Below, in pieces: positions 9,766 through 19,964 of a stretch of DNA of 64,000 bases. Numbering within the stretch: position 1 is the stretch's first letter; each line of letters starts with the position of its first letter. The notes below the pieces were generated by a model. It had not been told where the DNA came from and made no database searches. It was given only the letters and a program-made list of their open reading frames with translations. The position numbers and the translations under genes were made by a program. The DNA comes from Zoogloea ramigera (lineage in GTDB: Bacteria > Pseudomonadota > Gammaproteobacteria > Burkholderiales > Rhodocyclaceae), in assembly GCF_006539865.1 (NCBI RefSeq), contig NZ_BJNV01000007.1, positions 62,001-126,000 of the forward strand. Direction: 5' to 3'.

Positions 9766-9794
9766 CGGCCCCGCCGGTGTTTCCGGTGGGGCCG
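9766..9794 (+). other. Strong hairpin between trpB and trpA, no U tract
   Basis: Twelve paired bases (one G-U) surround a TGTTT loop. The right arm is followed by CTGACCATTG, not a T run, so intrinsic termination is unlikely. The hairpin lies 7 bases after the trpB stop and ends 16 bases before the trpA ATG. It could stabilise the upstream message or influence trpA translation. Confidence 0.75.
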
Positions 9795-9810
9795 CTGACC
9801 ATTGATACCC

Positions 9811-10635
9811 ATGTCCAGAATCCAACACACTTTCAAGCGGCTCGCAGGGGAAGGGCGCAAGGCGCTCATCCCTTTCATCACCGCCGGTGACCCCGCCCCC
9901 GAGCTGACCCTGCCGCTGATGCAGGCGCTGGTGGCCGGTGGTGCCGACATCATCGAGCTCGGCGTCCCGTTCTCCGACCCGATGGCTGATGGCCCGACCA
10001 TTCAGCGCGCCTCCGAGCGGGCGATTGCCGCCGGCATGAGCATGCGCAAGGTCCTCGACATCGTGCGCAGCTTCCGTGCCACGGGCGACGAGACGCCCGT
10101 TGTGCTGATGGGCTACGCCAATCCGATCGAGGCGATGGGTGTCGAGCCCTTCACCCGCGCGGCGGCCGAAGCCGGCGCCGACGGCGTGCTGGTGGTCGAC
10201 TATCCCCCCGAGGAATGCCATGAGTTCGCCGCCAGCTGCAAGGCGGCCGGGCTCGATCCGGTCTTCCTGCTGGCGCCCACCTCCACCGAGCAGCGCTTTG
10301 CCGATGTGGCGGTGGCCGGTAGCGGTTACATCTACTATGTCTCGCTCAAGGGTGTCACGGGCTCGGCGACCCTCGACCTCGATGAAGTGGCGCGGCGCAT
10401 CCCGGTTATCCGCGACAAGGTCGGGATGCCGGTCGGCGTTGGCTTCGGCATCCGCGACGCGGCCACCGCAGCGCGCATCGCCGGCCTGGCCGATGCGGTG
10501 GTGATCGGCAGCCGCATCATCGAAGAGATCGAGCAAAGCAGCCACGCCGAAGCGCCGGCGCGTGTCACGGCCTTCATCCGGGGCGTGCGCGAGGCGATGG
10601 ATGCGGCGGTCACGCAGCCGGGAGGTGCCCGGTGA
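9811..10635 (+). CDS. trpA: Tryptophan synthase alpha chain
   Basis: TrpA cleaves indole-3-glycerol phosphate and channels indole to TrpB. The 274-residue TIM barrel starts [28 protein letters not shown], has [21 protein letters not shown] with the catalytic Glu and Asp, and [13 protein letters not shown] plus [10 protein letters not shown] for phosphate binding. ATG 9811 fits the family start better than ATG 9802. The stop overlaps the GTG of accD by 4 bases. Confidence 0.97.
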   Translation: MSRIQHTFKRLAGEGRKALIPFITAGDPAPELTLPLMQALVAGGADIIELGVPFSDPMADGPTIQRASERAIAAGMSMRKVLDIVRSFRATGDETPVVLMGYANPIEAMGVEPFTRAAAEAGADGVLVVDYPPEECHEFAASCKAAGLDPVFLLAPTSTEQRFADVAVAGSGYIYYVSLKGVTGSATLDLDEVARRIPVIRDKVGMPVGVGFGIRDAATAARIAGLADAVVIGSRIIEEIEQSSHAEAPARVTAFIRGVREAMDAAVTQPGGAR

Positions 10636-11507
10636 GCTGGCTCAAGAAACTCCTGCCCCCCAAGATCAAGCGTGACACGCCTTCCGGTCGCAAGGCGATC
10701 CCCGAAGGCCTGTGGAGCAAGTGCCCGGCCTGTGAGGCCGTGTTGTACCGCTCCGATCTGGAGAGCAACCTCAACGTCTGCCCCAAGTGCGGTCACCACC
10801 AGCGCATCCGCGCGCGCCAGCGCATCGACCTGCTGCTCGACCCCGAGGGCCGCTTCGAGATCGGTGCCGAGGTGGTGCCGGTCGACCCGCTCAAGTTCAA
10901 GGACTCCAAGCGCTACCCTGATCGCCTCGCGGCGGCCAACGAGGATACCGGCGAGGCCGACGCGCTGCTCGTGGTGCAGGGCGCGATCAAGACCGTGCCC
11001 GTGATCGTGGCCTGTTTCGAGTTCGAGTTTCTTGGTGGCTCGATGGGCTCGGTGGTGGGCGAGCGCTTCGTGCGGGGCGTGAAGGCCGCGCTGGAGCAGC
11101 GGCTGCCTTTCATCTGCGTCACCGCAACGGGCGGCGCGCGGATGCAGGAAGGCCTGTTCTCGCTGATGCAGATGGCCAAGACCACCGCCGCAATCACTCA
11201 GCTGGCCGACCGCAAGCTCCCCTTCATCACCCTCCTGACCGACCCGACCATGGGCGGCGTGTCGGCCAGCTTCGCCTTCATGGGCGACTTGGTGATCGGC
11301 GAGCCCGGCGCCCTCATCGGCTTTGCCGGCCCGCGGGTGATCGAGCAGACCGTGCGCGAAACCCTGCCTGCTGGCTTCCAGCGTTCCGAGTTCCTGCTCG
11401 AGAAGGGTGCCCTCGACCTCATCATCGATCGTCGTGAGCTCCGCGACCGCATCGCCGAACTCCTCACCCTGCTCACCCGGCAGGCGTCCGTTCGCAGCGT
11501 GGCCTGA
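10632..11507 (+). CDS. accD: Acetyl-CoA carboxylase carboxyltransferase beta subunit
   Basis: AccD with AccA transfers carboxyl from biotin to acetyl-CoA, making malonyl-CoA for fatty-acid synthesis. The 291-residue protein has the N-terminal zinc ribbon (CPACEAVLY then [10 protein letters not shown]) and the crotonase-like core with [26 protein letters not shown] and [11 protein letters not shown]. The GTG start is in a GTGA overlap with trpA, so expression may be coupled to the trp genes. folC follows one base after the stop. The trpA-accD-folC order is common in beta- and gammaproteobacteria. Confidence 0.97.
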   Translation: MSWLKKLLPPKIKRDTPSGRKAIPEGLWSKCPACEAVLYRSDLESNLNVCPKCGHHQRIRARQRIDLLLDPEGRFEIGAEVVPVDPLKFKDSKRYPDRLAAANEDTGEADALLVVQGAIKTVPVIVACFEFEFLGGSMGSVVGERFVRGVKAALEQRLPFICVTATGGARMQEGLFSLMQMAKTTAAITQLADRKLPFITLLTDPTMGGVSASFAFMGDLVIGEPGALIGFAGPRVIEQTVRETLPAGFQRSEFLLEKGALDLIIDRRELRDRIAELLTLLTRQASVRSVA

Positions 11508-11508
11508 C

Positions 11509-12783
11509 ATGCAGTTGCCCGAAACACTCGAGGGCTGGCTCGGCCTGCTCGAAGCTCGCCATGGCCAGGCCATTCAGCTCGGCCTCGACCGGGTGCGAGT
11601 TGTGCGCGACGCGCTCGACCTTCCCAAGACCTGCCCGGTGTTCACCATCGGCGGCACCAACGGCAAGGGCTCTACCTGCGCGCTGCTTGAAGCGGTGCTG
11701 CTGGCCGCCGGTTACCGCGTGGGCCTCTACACGTCGCCGCATCTTCTCAAGTACAACGAGCGCGTCCGGATCGACGGGCGAGACGTGTCCGACGAAGCCC
11801 TCGTCGAGGCATTCGCCGAAGTCGAGCGCGCCCGGGGCGACGTTCCGCTCACCTACTTCGAGCACGGCACGCTGGCAGCCTGGGTGGCCTTCTGCCGCGC
11901 CGGGCTCGATGCGATCATTCTCGAGGTGGGGCTGGGCGGGCGTCTCGACGCCGTCAATGTGTTCGAGCCCGACTGCGCGATCGTCACCAGCGTGGCGATG
12001 GATCACATGGATTTCCTCGGCGACACCCGTGAGGCGATCGGTTTCGAGAAGGCCGGCATCTTCCGCGCCGGCCGTCCGGCGATCTGCAGCGATCCGATGC
12101 CGCCGGCCTCGCTGGTCGCCCACGCGGAGGCCATCGGTGCAGGGCTGTGGGTCACCGGACGTGATTTCGGTTTTGCGGGTGACCAGAACCAATGGGCCTT
12201 CTGGCTGGCCGGCGGCAGCCGGCGTGGCGGGCTGGCCTATCCGGCCCTGCGCGGCACCAACCAGCTCCTCAACGCCTCGGCGGTGATGGCCGCCTGCGAA
12301 GCCGTGCGCGACATTCTGCCAGTGCCCATGCAGGCCATCCGCCAAGGCTTCATGTTGGTGGAGCTGCCCGGTCGTTTCCAGGTTCTTCCCGGGCGGCCGA
12401 CGGTAGTCCTGGATGTTGCCCATAACCCGCAGGCCGCCGGGGTTCTCAATGAGAACCTGGCCAGCATGGGGTTTTTCTCCGAGACCTGGGCGGTGCTGGG
12501 CATGCTGGGCGACAAGGATGTGGCCGGTGTCGTGCGCCTCCTGCGTGACCGGGTTGACCACTGGCTGCTTGCCAGTCTGCCTGGTCCGCGAGGCCTGAGC
12601 GCCGCCCGTCTGGCCGAGATCCTCCGCGAGCTCGGGGTGAGTGGTGACGTGAGCGAACACGATTCGCCGCGGGCTGCGTACCAGGTCGCACGTGATGGTG
12701 CGGCCGAGGGTGATAGAATCGTAATCTTTGGTTCCTTCCTGACCGTAGCCGACGTGCTGGCGGCGGTGAAGGCGCCGCAATAG
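11509..12783 (+). CDS. folC: Bifunctional dihydrofolate synthase/folylpolyglutamate synthase
   Basis: FolC adds glutamate to dihydropteroate and then further glutamates to folates using ATP. The 424-residue protein has the Mur-ligase-like P-loop TIGGTNGKGSTCALL, YTSPHLLKYNERVRIDG, EVGLGGRLDAVN, TSVAMDHMDFLGDT, and DVAHNPQAAGVL in the C-terminal domain. ATG 11509 is used because the reading frame upstream of it lies inside accD. FolP at 49.8 kb supplies its substrate. A SPOR-domain gene follows after 15 bases. Confidence 0.95.
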   Translation: MQLPETLEGWLGLLEARHGQAIQLGLDRVRVVRDALDLPKTCPVFTIGGTNGKGSTCALLEAVLLAAGYRVGLYTSPHLLKYNERVRIDGRDVSDEALVEAFAEVERARGDVPLTYFEHGTLAAWVAFCRAGLDAIILEVGLGGRLDAVNVFEPDCAIVTSVAMDHMDFLGDTREAIGFEKAGIFRAGRPAICSDPMPPASLVAHAEAIGAGLWVTGRDFGFAGDQNQWAFWLAGGSRRGGLAYPALRGTNQLLNASAVMAACEAVRDILPVPMQAIRQGFMLVELPGRFQVLPGRPTVVLDVAHNPQAAGVLNENLASMGFFSETWAVLGMLGDKDVAGVVRLLRDRVDHWLLASLPGPRGLSAARLAEILRELGVSGDVSEHDSPRAAYQVARDGAAEGDRIVIFGSFLTVADVLAAVKAPQ

Positions 12784-12798
12784 GTAATTGCAGCAAGA

Positions 12799-13605
12799 AT
12801 GGCGGATAACGATTCCCAGATCGACCTGAAGAAGCGTGCGCGCAGGCGCCTGGTGGGGTCCGCTGCGCTGGCTCTGGCGGCAGCCATCGTGTTGCCGATG
12901 GTGATGGACCACGAGCCGCGGCCGCCTTCCCAGGATGTTCAGATCCGCATCCCGAGCCAGGAGGGCAGCAACTTCACCTCCCGCGTGATAAACGGCAAGG
13001 CCCCCGCGCCTGCCCAGCCCGTGGCGAGTGCCGCACTCGACGAGATCCGCTCTCCCGAGGTGGATGACGCGGCTCGTCCCCGGTTGGGCGCAGAGCCGGG
13101 CAGTCCGGTCTTCAAACCCGGCGAAGAGTTGATTCCTCCCCCGAAGAAATCCGAGCCGGCCAAGGCTGAAATCGCCAAGCCTGAGGTACGCAAGCCCGAA
13201 CCAAAGCCCGAGCCCAAGCCTGATCCCAAGCTGAAAGAGAAAGAACGGGACAAAGAGCGGGAGAAAGAACGGGACAAAGAGCGGGAACGCGAGAAGGAGC
13301 GGGAGCGTGAAAAGGCCCGCGCCGAAGCCGAGCGCGCCAAGGCCCTGCTTGCCGGTGCCAATCCCAAGGAAGAGGGCGCGGGAAAGCCCCACGTTGTCGG
13401 CCTCGGCGCCTACCGCGAGGAGGGCAACGTGGCTATCCTGCGAGCCAAGCTGAAGGCGGAAGGCTATCCCTCGTACACCGAGAAGCTCGGTGACAAGATC
13501 CGGGTGCGTGCCGGCCCGTTCCCGAACAAGGCCGCGGCCGACAAGGCGGCGGCGCGAATCCAGAAGGTGCTCGGCGTTTCGGCGTCCGTAGCGGCCAAGT
13601 CTTGA
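12799..13605 (+). CDS. SPOR-domain cell-division protein (DedD-like)
   Basis: This 268-residue single-pass inner-membrane protein has a short basic cytoplasmic tail (LKKRARRRLVG), a membrane segment near residues 20-36, a long charged periplasmic linker and a C-terminal SPOR domain (VGLGAYREEGNVAILRAKLKAEG through IRVRAGPFPNKAAADKAAARIQKVLG). SPOR domains bind denuded glycan strands at the septum. The position between folC and cvpA is that of dedD in enterobacteria. The linker includes a Lys/Glu/Arg/Asp-only tract around residues 140-180 encoded partly by a perfect 24-base tandem repeat, which looks like a helical or disordered spacer. Confidence 0.88.
   Translation: MADNDSQIDLKKRARRRLVGSAALALAAAIVLPMVMDHEPRPPSQDVQIRIPSQEGSNFTSRVINGKAPAPAQPVASAALDEIRSPEVDDAARPRLGAEPGSPVFKPGEELIPPPKKSEPAKAEIAKPEVRKPEPKPEPKPDPKLKEKERDKEREKERDKEREREKEREREKARAEAERAKALLAGANPKEEGAGKPHVVGLGAYREEGNVAILRAKLKAEGYPSYTEKLGDKIRVRAGPFPNKAAADKAAARIQKVLGVSASVAAKS
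13237..13284 (+). repeat. Perfect 24-bp tandem duplication inside the SPOR-protein linker
   Basis: Two identical, adjacent 24-base units (13237-13260 and 13261-13284) encode eight-residue EKERDKER-type blocks. The repeat keeps frame and is followed by degenerate copies (REREKERERE). Copy number probably varies among strains by slippage. Confidence 0.9.
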
Positions 13606-13618
13606 CCAGCGTGATTTC

Positions 13619-14110
13619 TTGAGCGGATTCGATTACGCGCTACTCGCCCTGGTGGGCCTGTCCGCGCTCCTCGGTTTCTGGCGTGGCCTGGTGTCTGAAG
13701 TCGTCGCCCTGGGGGCGTGGCTGCTGGCGTTCGTGATGGCAAAATCCTTCATGCCCGAGCTTCAGCCTTACGCAGTGGCGTGGGTCAAGGAGCCGCTGTT
13801 GCAGGGGCCGGCCGCGTTTCTGGTTATTTTCATTGCCGTTCTCATCGTGGTGGCGCTCGCACGCTGGCTTCTCGGCCTGCTGGTGCAGGCCGCCGGGTTG
13901 GGTTTGGCGGACCGCTTCCTCGGGGCCTGTTTTGGCACCCTGCGGGGCGGTCTGATTGTTTTCGCATTGGCGTTGCTCGTCGGCATCGGCGGCTTCGCCA
14001 AGGAAGCCTGGTGGCGGGAGGCAAGCCTGTCGGCGCCCCTCGAGACCGCCGTCCTGGCTTCAAGACCCTGGCTCCCCGAGCCTTTGGCAAAAAGACTTCG
14101 ATACCGATAG
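13619..14110 (+). CDS. cvpA: CvpA family membrane protein
   Basis: The 163-residue protein has four hydrophobic segments and the family start SGFDYALLALVGLSALLGFWRGLVSEVVALGAW. CvpA was named for colicin V production and affects envelope homeostasis; its biochemical role is unsettled. The call uses a TTG start at 13619 because the conserved sequence begins there. It lies directly upstream of purF, the conserved cvpA-purF arrangement, with 10 bases between them. Confidence 0.9.
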   Translation: MSGFDYALLALVGLSALLGFWRGLVSEVVALGAWLLAFVMAKSFMPELQPYAVAWVKEPLLQGPAAFLVIFIAVLIVVALARWLLGLLVQAAGLGLADRFLGACFGTLRGGLIVFALALLVGIGGFAKEAWWREASLSAPLETAVLASRPWLPEPLAKRLRYR

Positions 14111-14120
14111 GTGGTTTGAA

Positions 14121-15650
14121 ATGTGTGGGATTCTGGGCGTAGTAGCGACGACACCGGTCAATCAGCTTCTTTATGATGGCCTGCAGGTGCTTCAGCACCG
14201 GGGGCAGGACGCCGCGGGCATCGCGACGTCCGAAGGTGGGCGTTTCCACATGCACAAGGCCTCCGGGCTGGTGCGCGATGTGTTCCGTACCCGCAACATG
14301 CGCGACCTGCCGGGCACCTGGGGCATTGCCCACGTGCGTTACCCGACGGCGGGCTCTGCTTCGGCAGCCGAAGAGGCGCAGCCGTTTTATGTGAATTCGC
14401 CCTTCGGCCTGATGCTTGCCCACAACGGCAACCTCACGAATTCCGAAGAGCTGAAGCGCGAGATGTTCCTGTCGGATCTCCGGCATATCAACACCAACTC
14501 CGACTCCGAGGTCCTGCTCAACGTGCTGGCCCACGAGTTGCAGGCCGCCGGCAAGGGCTTCCGCCTCGACGAGGAGACCGTTTTCACGGCGGTTGCCGGT
14601 GTGCATCGGCGCTGCCGCGGCGCCTACGCCACGCTGGCGATGATCTCCGGCACCGGCCTGCTGGCCTTCCGTGACCCGTATGGGATCAGGCCGCTGGTGA
14701 TCGGCCGCAACGACACTCCGAAGGGCACCGAGTGGATGGTGGCCTCCGAGAGCGTCGCCCTTGATGTGCTGGGTTTCAAGCTGGTGCGCGACGTGGCGCC
14801 GGGCGAGGCGATCCTGATCGACACCGAGGGCCGCTTCCATAGCCGCCAGTGTGCGGCCCAGACGACCCACGCGCCGTGCATGTTCGAGTTCGTCTACCTG
14901 GCGCGCCCCGATTCGTTGATCGACGGCATCTCGGTGTACGACGCGCGCATCAAGATGGGCGAGTTCCTGGCGCGTAAGCTGCGTGCGACGATGCCGCATC
15001 TCAAGATCGACGTGGTCATCCCGATCCCCGATTCGAGCCGCCCGTCGGCGATGGAGATGGCCCACCATCTCAACGTGCCGTATCGCGAAGGCTTCGTGAA
15101 GAACCGCTACATCGGCCGCACCTTCATCATGCCGGGCCAGGCGATCCGCAAGAAGTCGGTGCGCCAGAAGCTCAATACCATTCATCAGGAGTTCAAGGGC
15201 AAGGCCGTGCTGCTGGTGGACGATTCCATCGTCCGTGGCACCACCAGCCGCGAGATCGTCCAGATGGCCCGCGACGCCGGCGCGACCAAGGTCTACATGG
15301 CCTCGGCGGCGCCTCCGGTGCGCTTTGCCAACGTGTATGGCATCGACATGCCCACCAAGGCCGAGCTGATCGCCAGTGATCGCACCGAAGAGCAGATCTG
15401 CGCCGAAATCGGTGCAGATGCGCTGATCTACCAGGATCTTGACGATCTCAAGGCTGCCGTGCAGGCGCTCAATCCGGCGATCTCGGTGTTCGAGACGTCG
15501 TGCTTCGATGGCACCTACGTGACCGGTGATGTGACCGCCGAATACCTCTCCGGTGTCGAGAACCAGCGGAACGACGCGGCCAGCAAGCCGAGCCGCGAGG
15601 ACGGTGGCGGCCAGATGGATCTGAACCTGATTTCCCGGAGCGAAGGTTGA
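14121..15650 (+). CDS. purF: Amidophosphoribosyltransferase
   Basis: PurF makes phosphoribosylamine from PRPP and glutamine, the first committed purine step. The 509-residue protein begins MCGILGVV, and Cys2 is the glutaminase nucleophile after removal of Met, which fixes the start at 14121. The glutaminase domain shows LQHRGQDAAGIA and AHNGNLTN; the PRPP-binding site is AVLLVDDSIVRGTTS near residue 370. Length matches the gram-negative form. The stop overlaps the TTG start proposed for metZ. Confidence 0.97.
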   Translation: MCGILGVVATTPVNQLLYDGLQVLQHRGQDAAGIATSEGGRFHMHKASGLVRDVFRTRNMRDLPGTWGIAHVRYPTAGSASAAEEAQPFYVNSPFGLMLAHNGNLTNSEELKREMFLSDLRHINTNSDSEVLLNVLAHELQAAGKGFRLDEETVFTAVAGVHRRCRGAYATLAMISGTGLLAFRDPYGIRPLVIGRNDTPKGTEWMVASESVALDVLGFKLVRDVAPGEAILIDTEGRFHSRQCAAQTTHAPCMFEFVYLARPDSLIDGISVYDARIKMGEFLARKLRATMPHLKIDVVIPIPDSSRPSAMEMAHHLNVPYREGFVKNRYIGRTFIMPGQAIRKKSVRQKLNTIHQEFKGKAVLLVDDSIVRGTTSREIVQMARDAGATKVYMASAAPPVRFANVYGIDMPTKAELIASDRTEEQICAEIGADALIYQDLDDLKAAVQALNPAISVFETSCFDGTYVTGDVTAEYLSGVENQRNDAASKPSREDGGGQMDLNLISRSEG

Positions 15651-16834
15651 GCACGAACCCGATGGACGATCTGGCGATCGAGACTCTGGCGGTGCGTGCG
15701 GGCATCGAGCGCAGCCAGTTCAACGAGCATTCCGAGGCGCTGTACCTGACCTCGAGCTTTGTCTTCAGCAGCGCAGCCGAGGCTGCCGCGCGGTTTTCCG
15801 GCGAGGTTGAGGGCAACGTCTATGCCCGCTTCACCAACCCCACGGTCACCGCGATGCAGCAGCGGCTGGCCGCGCTCGAGGGCGCCGAGGCCTGTGTGGC
15901 GACCGCGTCCGGCATGGCGGCGATCCTGTCGACGGTGATGGCGCTCCTCAGCGCGGGCGACCACGTGGTCGCCTCGCGGGGCCTGTTCGGGGCTACCCAG
16001 CAGCTGTTCGGCAACATCCTGTCGCGCTTCGGCATCGAGACCACCTTCGTGCCCGCCACCGATCTGGCCGCCTACAAGGCCGCGGTGACGCCGAAGACCA
16101 AGCTGTTCTTTGTCGAGTCGCCCTCCAATCCGCTCACCGAGCTTGTCGATATCACCGCGGTGGCGGCCATCGCGCACGAAGCCGGCGCCGTACTGGCGGT
16201 CGATAATTGCTTCTGCTCGCCGGCGCTGCAGCAGCCGCTGAAGTTGGGGGCCGACCTGGTGATCCATTCGGCCACCAAGTACCTGGATGGCCAGGGCCGG
16301 GTGCTGGGCGGCGCAGTGTGCGGCGGCAAGACGCTGGTTGACGAAGTGCTCAAGTTCTTGCGTACCGCAGGCCCGTCGATCTCGCCGTTCAATGCCTGGA
16401 TCATCCTGAAGGGCCTCGAGACCCTGAAGATCCGTATGGCGGCCCAGTCGGCGGCAGCGCTCGAGCTGGCCAGCTGGCTCGAGGCCCAGCCTCAGGTGGC
16501 GCGGGTGTATTACCCGGGGCTGCCGTCGCACCCCCAGTACGAGCTCGCCCAGCGTCAGCAGAGCTGCGGCGGGGCGATCGTGAGTTTCGAGGTGAAGGGT
16601 GGGCGGCCGGAGGCCTGGCAGGTCGTGGATGCGACCCGCGTGGTGTCGATCACCGCCAACCTCGGCGATACCAAAACCACGCTGACCCATCCGGCGTCCA
16701 CCACCCACGGGCGCATTTCGCCGGAAGCGCGGGAGGCTGCGGGCATCCGCGAGAGCCTGCTGCGCGTGGCAGTGGGCCTGGAATCGGTGGAAGACCTGAA
16801 GGCCGACCTGGCCCGCGGCCTAGCGCTGATCTGA
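15647..16834 (+). CDS. metZ: O-succinylhomoserine sulfhydrylase (MetZ type)
   Basis: MetZ forms homocysteine directly from O-succinylhomoserine and sulfide with PLP. The 395-residue Cys/Met-metabolism enzyme has [30 protein letters not shown], and [17 protein letters not shown], in which Lys211 binds PLP. Placement right after purF is typical of MetZ in Pseudomonas and betaproteobacteria and favours MetZ over MetB or MetY. The TTG start at 15647 has GGAG six bases upstream and a 4-base overlap with purF; ATG 15662 is the alternative. Confidence 0.88.
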   Translation: MSTNPMDDLAIETLAVRAGIERSQFNEHSEALYLTSSFVFSSAAEAAARFSGEVEGNVYARFTNPTVTAMQQRLAALEGAEACVATASGMAAILSTVMALLSAGDHVVASRGLFGATQQLFGNILSRFGIETTFVPATDLAAYKAAVTPKTKLFFVESPSNPLTELVDITAVAAIAHEAGAVLAVDNCFCSPALQQPLKLGADLVIHSATKYLDGQGRVLGGAVCGGKTLVDEVLKFLRTAGPSISPFNAWIILKGLETLKIRMAAQSAAALELASWLEAQPQVARVYYPGLPSHPQYELAQRQQSCGGAIVSFEVKGGRPEAWQVVDATRVVSITANLGDTKTTLTHPASTTHGRISPEAREAAGIRESLLRVAVGLESVEDLKADLARGLALI

Positions 16835-16842
16835 GCCTTCGC

Positions 16843-16863
16843 GAGGCCGCCTCTGGTGGCCTC
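16843..16863. terminator. Hairpin between convergent metZ and lpxH
   Basis: A 9-bp GC-rich stem (one G-U) encloses a TCT loop in the short gap between the converging genes, reaching the lpxH stop codon. There is no T tract on either side, so it may act as a message end or processing barrier more than a classical terminator. Confidence 0.45.
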
Positions 16864-17599
16864 AACGGAGGGGCTGACGGGAGAGCTTGCCGTCGGCCCA
16901 AACCAGCACTTCTCCGCCGGCTGTTCCGTTTTTGTCCCGCCAGTCGGCCAGCACACGGCGTTGGCCTGGGCTGCCGTCCACGTCGACCTGGTGATCCGCC
17001 GGGCGGTGGGTGTGGCCGTGAATCAGCTGATGGACGCCATGTTCCCGGAGAAGTGCGATGACGGCCTCGGCGTTCACGTCCATGATTGCCGCGGCCTTTT
17101 CTGATTTGGCTTCTTCGCTCTTCATGCGCACGCCGGCAATGACCTGCTTGCGGACGGCGAGGGGCTGGCCGAGAAACTGGGCCTGCCAGGCCGGGTTGCG
17201 CACCTGGCTGCGGAAGGCCTGGTAGGCGAGGTCGTCGGTGCACAGGCTGTCGCCGTGGCACAGCAGGACGGCTTCATTCCCCAGTTCGATGCGCGCCGGC
17301 TCGGCAAGAAGCTGTAGCCTCGCGCGGGCGGCGAAATCGGCGCCGATGAGGAAATCCCGGTTGCCGGGCATGAAGAACACCTGGCACCCGCTCTCGGCGA
17401 GGTCGGCAAGCAGGCCGGCCACGTGGGTGTTCAGCGGATCGTCGAGGTCGTCGTCGCCGGCCCAGTATTCGAACAGGTCGCCCAGAATGTAGAGCCTCGC
17501 GGCGGCCCGGGCCGGGCCGGCGAGGTAGCGCTCGAAGACTGCGGTGAGCGCGGGGCGATCGGCGCAGAGGTGCAGATCTGAGATGAAATGGATTTGCAT
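16862..17599 (-). CDS. lpxH: UDP-2,3-diacylglucosamine diphosphatase
   Basis: LpxH hydrolyses UDP-2,3-diacylglucosamine to lipid X in lipid A synthesis at the inner-membrane surface. The 245-residue metallophosphoesterase has all metal-ligand motifs in order: SDLHL, GDLFEYWAGDDD, GNRDFLIG, LCHGDSLCTDD and HGHTHRP. It is the last gene of a minus-strand set after ppiB (21 bases away), matching the ppiB-lpxH pairing seen in many proteobacteria. Confidence 0.95.
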   Translation of the reverse strand: MQIHFISDLHLCADRPALTAVFERYLAGPARAAARLYILGDLFEYWAGDDDLDDPLNTHVAGLLADLAESGCQVFFMPGNRDFLIGADFAARARLQLLAEPARIELGNEAVLLCHGDSLCTDDLAYQAFRSQVRNPAWQAQFLGQPLAVRKQVIAGVRMKSEEAKSEKAAAIMDVNAEAVIALLREHGVHQLIHGHTHRPADHQVDVDGSPGQRRVLADWRDKNGTAGGEVLVWADGKLSRQPLR

Positions 17600-17620
17600 G
17601 TGCGCCTCGCCCCGGGTGAT

Positions 17621-18115
17621 TTAGACGACTTCGGCGCGCTGGATGACCACGTCTTCCTTCGGCACGTCCTGGTGGAAGCCGCTGGTGCCGGTCTTGACGC
17701 CCTTGATCTTGTTCACAACATCCATGCCTTCGCTGACGCGGCCAAACACGCAATAGCCCCAGCCCTGGACGTTCTCGGCCTTGAAGTTGAGGAAGTCGTT
17801 GTCGGCCACGTTGATGAAGAACTGGGCGGTGGCGGAATGCGGGTCTTGCGTGCGGGCCATGGCGATGGTGCCGGCCTCGTTCTTCAGGCCGTTGCTGGCT
17901 TCGTTCTTGATGGGAGCCTTGGTGTCCTTCTGCTTCATGCCGGGCTCCATGCCGCCACCCTGGATCATGAAGCCGTTGATCACGCGGTGGAAGATGGTGT
18001 TGTCGTAGTGGCCGGCTTCCACGTAGGCGAGGAAGTTCTTGACGGTCTCGGGGGCCTTTTCGGCGTCCAGTTCGATGACGATGTCGCCGTGATTGGTGGT
18101 GAGTTTGACTGCCAT
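17621..18115 (-). CDS. ppiB: Peptidyl-prolyl cis-trans isomerase, cytoplasmic cyclophilin
   Basis: This 164-residue cyclophilin starts [25 protein letters not shown] with no signal peptide, so it is cytoplasmic. Catalytic-site residues are in [14 protein letters not shown] and [16 protein letters not shown]. It catalyses prolyl isomerisation during folding. It lies 30 bases after the secreted paralogue ppiA, and a stretch of about 95 bases is nearly the same in both genes, suggesting tandem duplication or gene conversion. Confidence 0.95.
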   Translation of the reverse strand: MAVKLTTNHGDIVIELDAEKAPETVKNFLAYVEAGHYDNTIFHRVINGFMIQGGGMEPGMKQKDTKAPIKNEASNGLKNEAGTIAMARTQDPHSATAQFFINVADNDFLNFKAENVQGWGYCVFGRVSEGMDVVNKIKGVKTGTSGFHQDVPKEDVVIQRAEVV

Positions 18116-18145
18116 GGGGGTGCTCCTGTGGGAAATGGGTTTATG

Positions 18146-18715
<570 letters not shown>

Positions 18716-18764
18716 GGTGTGTCCGGGTATGCGGGAGAGAAAAACGGGGGAGGGCAGGCCCGCG

Positions 18765-19964
18765 TCAGGCGAAGCCTTCGTAGACGATCTTCCAGTGCCG
18801 GCCTTCCTTCTGCCAGTACTGACGCTTCTTGAGGACATTGGAGAGGTTGTTGCTCCGGTAATCCTGCTCGAAGGTCACGACGACGAGGTCTTCCTTGCCC
18901 GGGTTGCGAAAGACGCTGAGCTTGCCCAGCTCGACCTTGATCCAGCTCTTGCTGGCCGTGACCAGGCGTTTCTGCTCGGACCAGCGCTCGATGCCGCCTT
19001 CGCTGTTGCGGAAGTTCTTGGAGTAATGGGACAGGTAGCGGCCGACGTCGCGGCTTTCCCAGTCCTTGCGCCAGGCCTCGATCTGTCGGTTGAGGGCGGT
19101 GCGTTCGGCGGCCCAGTCGTCGAGGCTCAGCCACTCGATGGTGTTGCTGATGATGACCGGGGTCAGGCCGATCTGGAGGTAGCCGGAGAGTGCGTCGAGG
19201 TCGCGGTTGGTGAGCACGACGCAGCCGTCGGAGGCCTTGGGCGGGCGCGAGTAGGTGTCGCTCGGCGTGCCGTGCAGCCAGATGCCATGGCCGTCACGGC
19301 CCTGCTGGCGGTCCCATTCGTTGGGGTAGTTGATGGGGAAGGCGCCGTTTCCGTAGAAGTCCGAGAGCTTCTGGCGGGGCAGGTTGGCGGTTACGTGGTA
19401 GACGCCGACCGGTGTGCGCTTGTCGCCTTCGCGGCTCTTTTCGGCGCCGAGCTTGCCGTGGCTGATGTAGTAGTCGGCCACGAAGCGCGGACGGCCGTCG
19501 TCGTTCTGGTAGATGTAGAGCCGCGCCTTTTGGGTGTCGACGACGATGGCGTATTTCTGCTCTGCCTCCATCTGGAGCAGGTAGCGCGGCACGTAGTTGT
19601 TGGGCGGCCGGTTGCGATAGGCCTTGAGCCGGGCGACGGCCTCCTCGCGCAGGTCGGAGAGCTTGTCGGCCGGTGCGTCGGGCGAGCCACCGAAGCTCGG
19701 CAGCGGCCGGCTGCGGGCGAGCAGCAGATCGCCCCGGATCAGGTGGGCGAGCCGGAAGTTCGGATAGCGCTGGATGAGCGTGTCGACCTTTTCGAGGGCG
19801 TCGGAGAGCCGGCTGCGCTCGATGTCCTTGAAAACCGCAGCGAGCGCCGCGTCCGGGTCGCTGCTGGCCGGCACCGCCACGTTGCCTGCGCCGACGGCGA
19901 GCAGGGGCAGGCACGCCAGCAATGCTGCGAGCCCCTGCCGCATCATTTGAAACACCGGGCCCAT
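18765..19964 (-). CDS. L,D-transpeptidase (YkuD catalytic domain) with Cds6-like C-terminal domain
   Basis: The ~399-residue product starts at an ATG sharing one base with the upstream stop (TGATG), so the two genes are translationally coupled. After a signal peptide (LAALLACLPLLAVGAG) and a helical TPR-like region, a YkuD domain at about 150-270 shows LHGTPS with His231 and SDGCVVLTNRD with Cys248, the nucleophile. Such enzymes cross-link meso-diaminopimelate residues or attach proteins to peptidoglycan. The last ~115 residues (DVGRYLSHYSKNFRN to YWQKEGRHWKIVYEGFA) form an NTF2-like domain resembling that of Cds6 L,D-transpeptidases. The same domain ends the adjacent TPR protein. Confidence 0.9.
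   Translation of the reverse strand: MGPVFQMMRQGLAALLACLPLLAVGAGNVAVPASSDPDAALAAVFKDIERSRLSDALEKVDTLIQRYPNFRLAHLIRGDLLLARSRPLPSFGGSPDAPADKLSDLREEAVARLKAYRNRPPNNYVPRYLLQMEAEQKYAIVVDTQKARLYIYQNDDGRPRFVADYYISHGKLGAEKSREGDKRTPVGVYHVTANLPRQKLSDFYGNGAFPINYPNEWDRQQGRDGHGIWLHGTPSDTYSRPPKASDGCVVLTNRDLDALSGYLQIGLTPVIISNTIEWLSLDDWAAERTALNRQIEAWRKDWESRDVGRYLSHYSKNFRNSEGGIERWSEQKRLVTASKSWIKVELGKLSVFRNPGKEDLVVVTFEQDYRSNNLSNVLKKRQYWQKEGRHWKIVYEGFA

Noticed and set aside
13230-13330. Short direct repeats that could suggest a CRISPR array
   Set aside because: Units are adjacent without spacers and are part of an in-frame charged linker of the SPOR protein.
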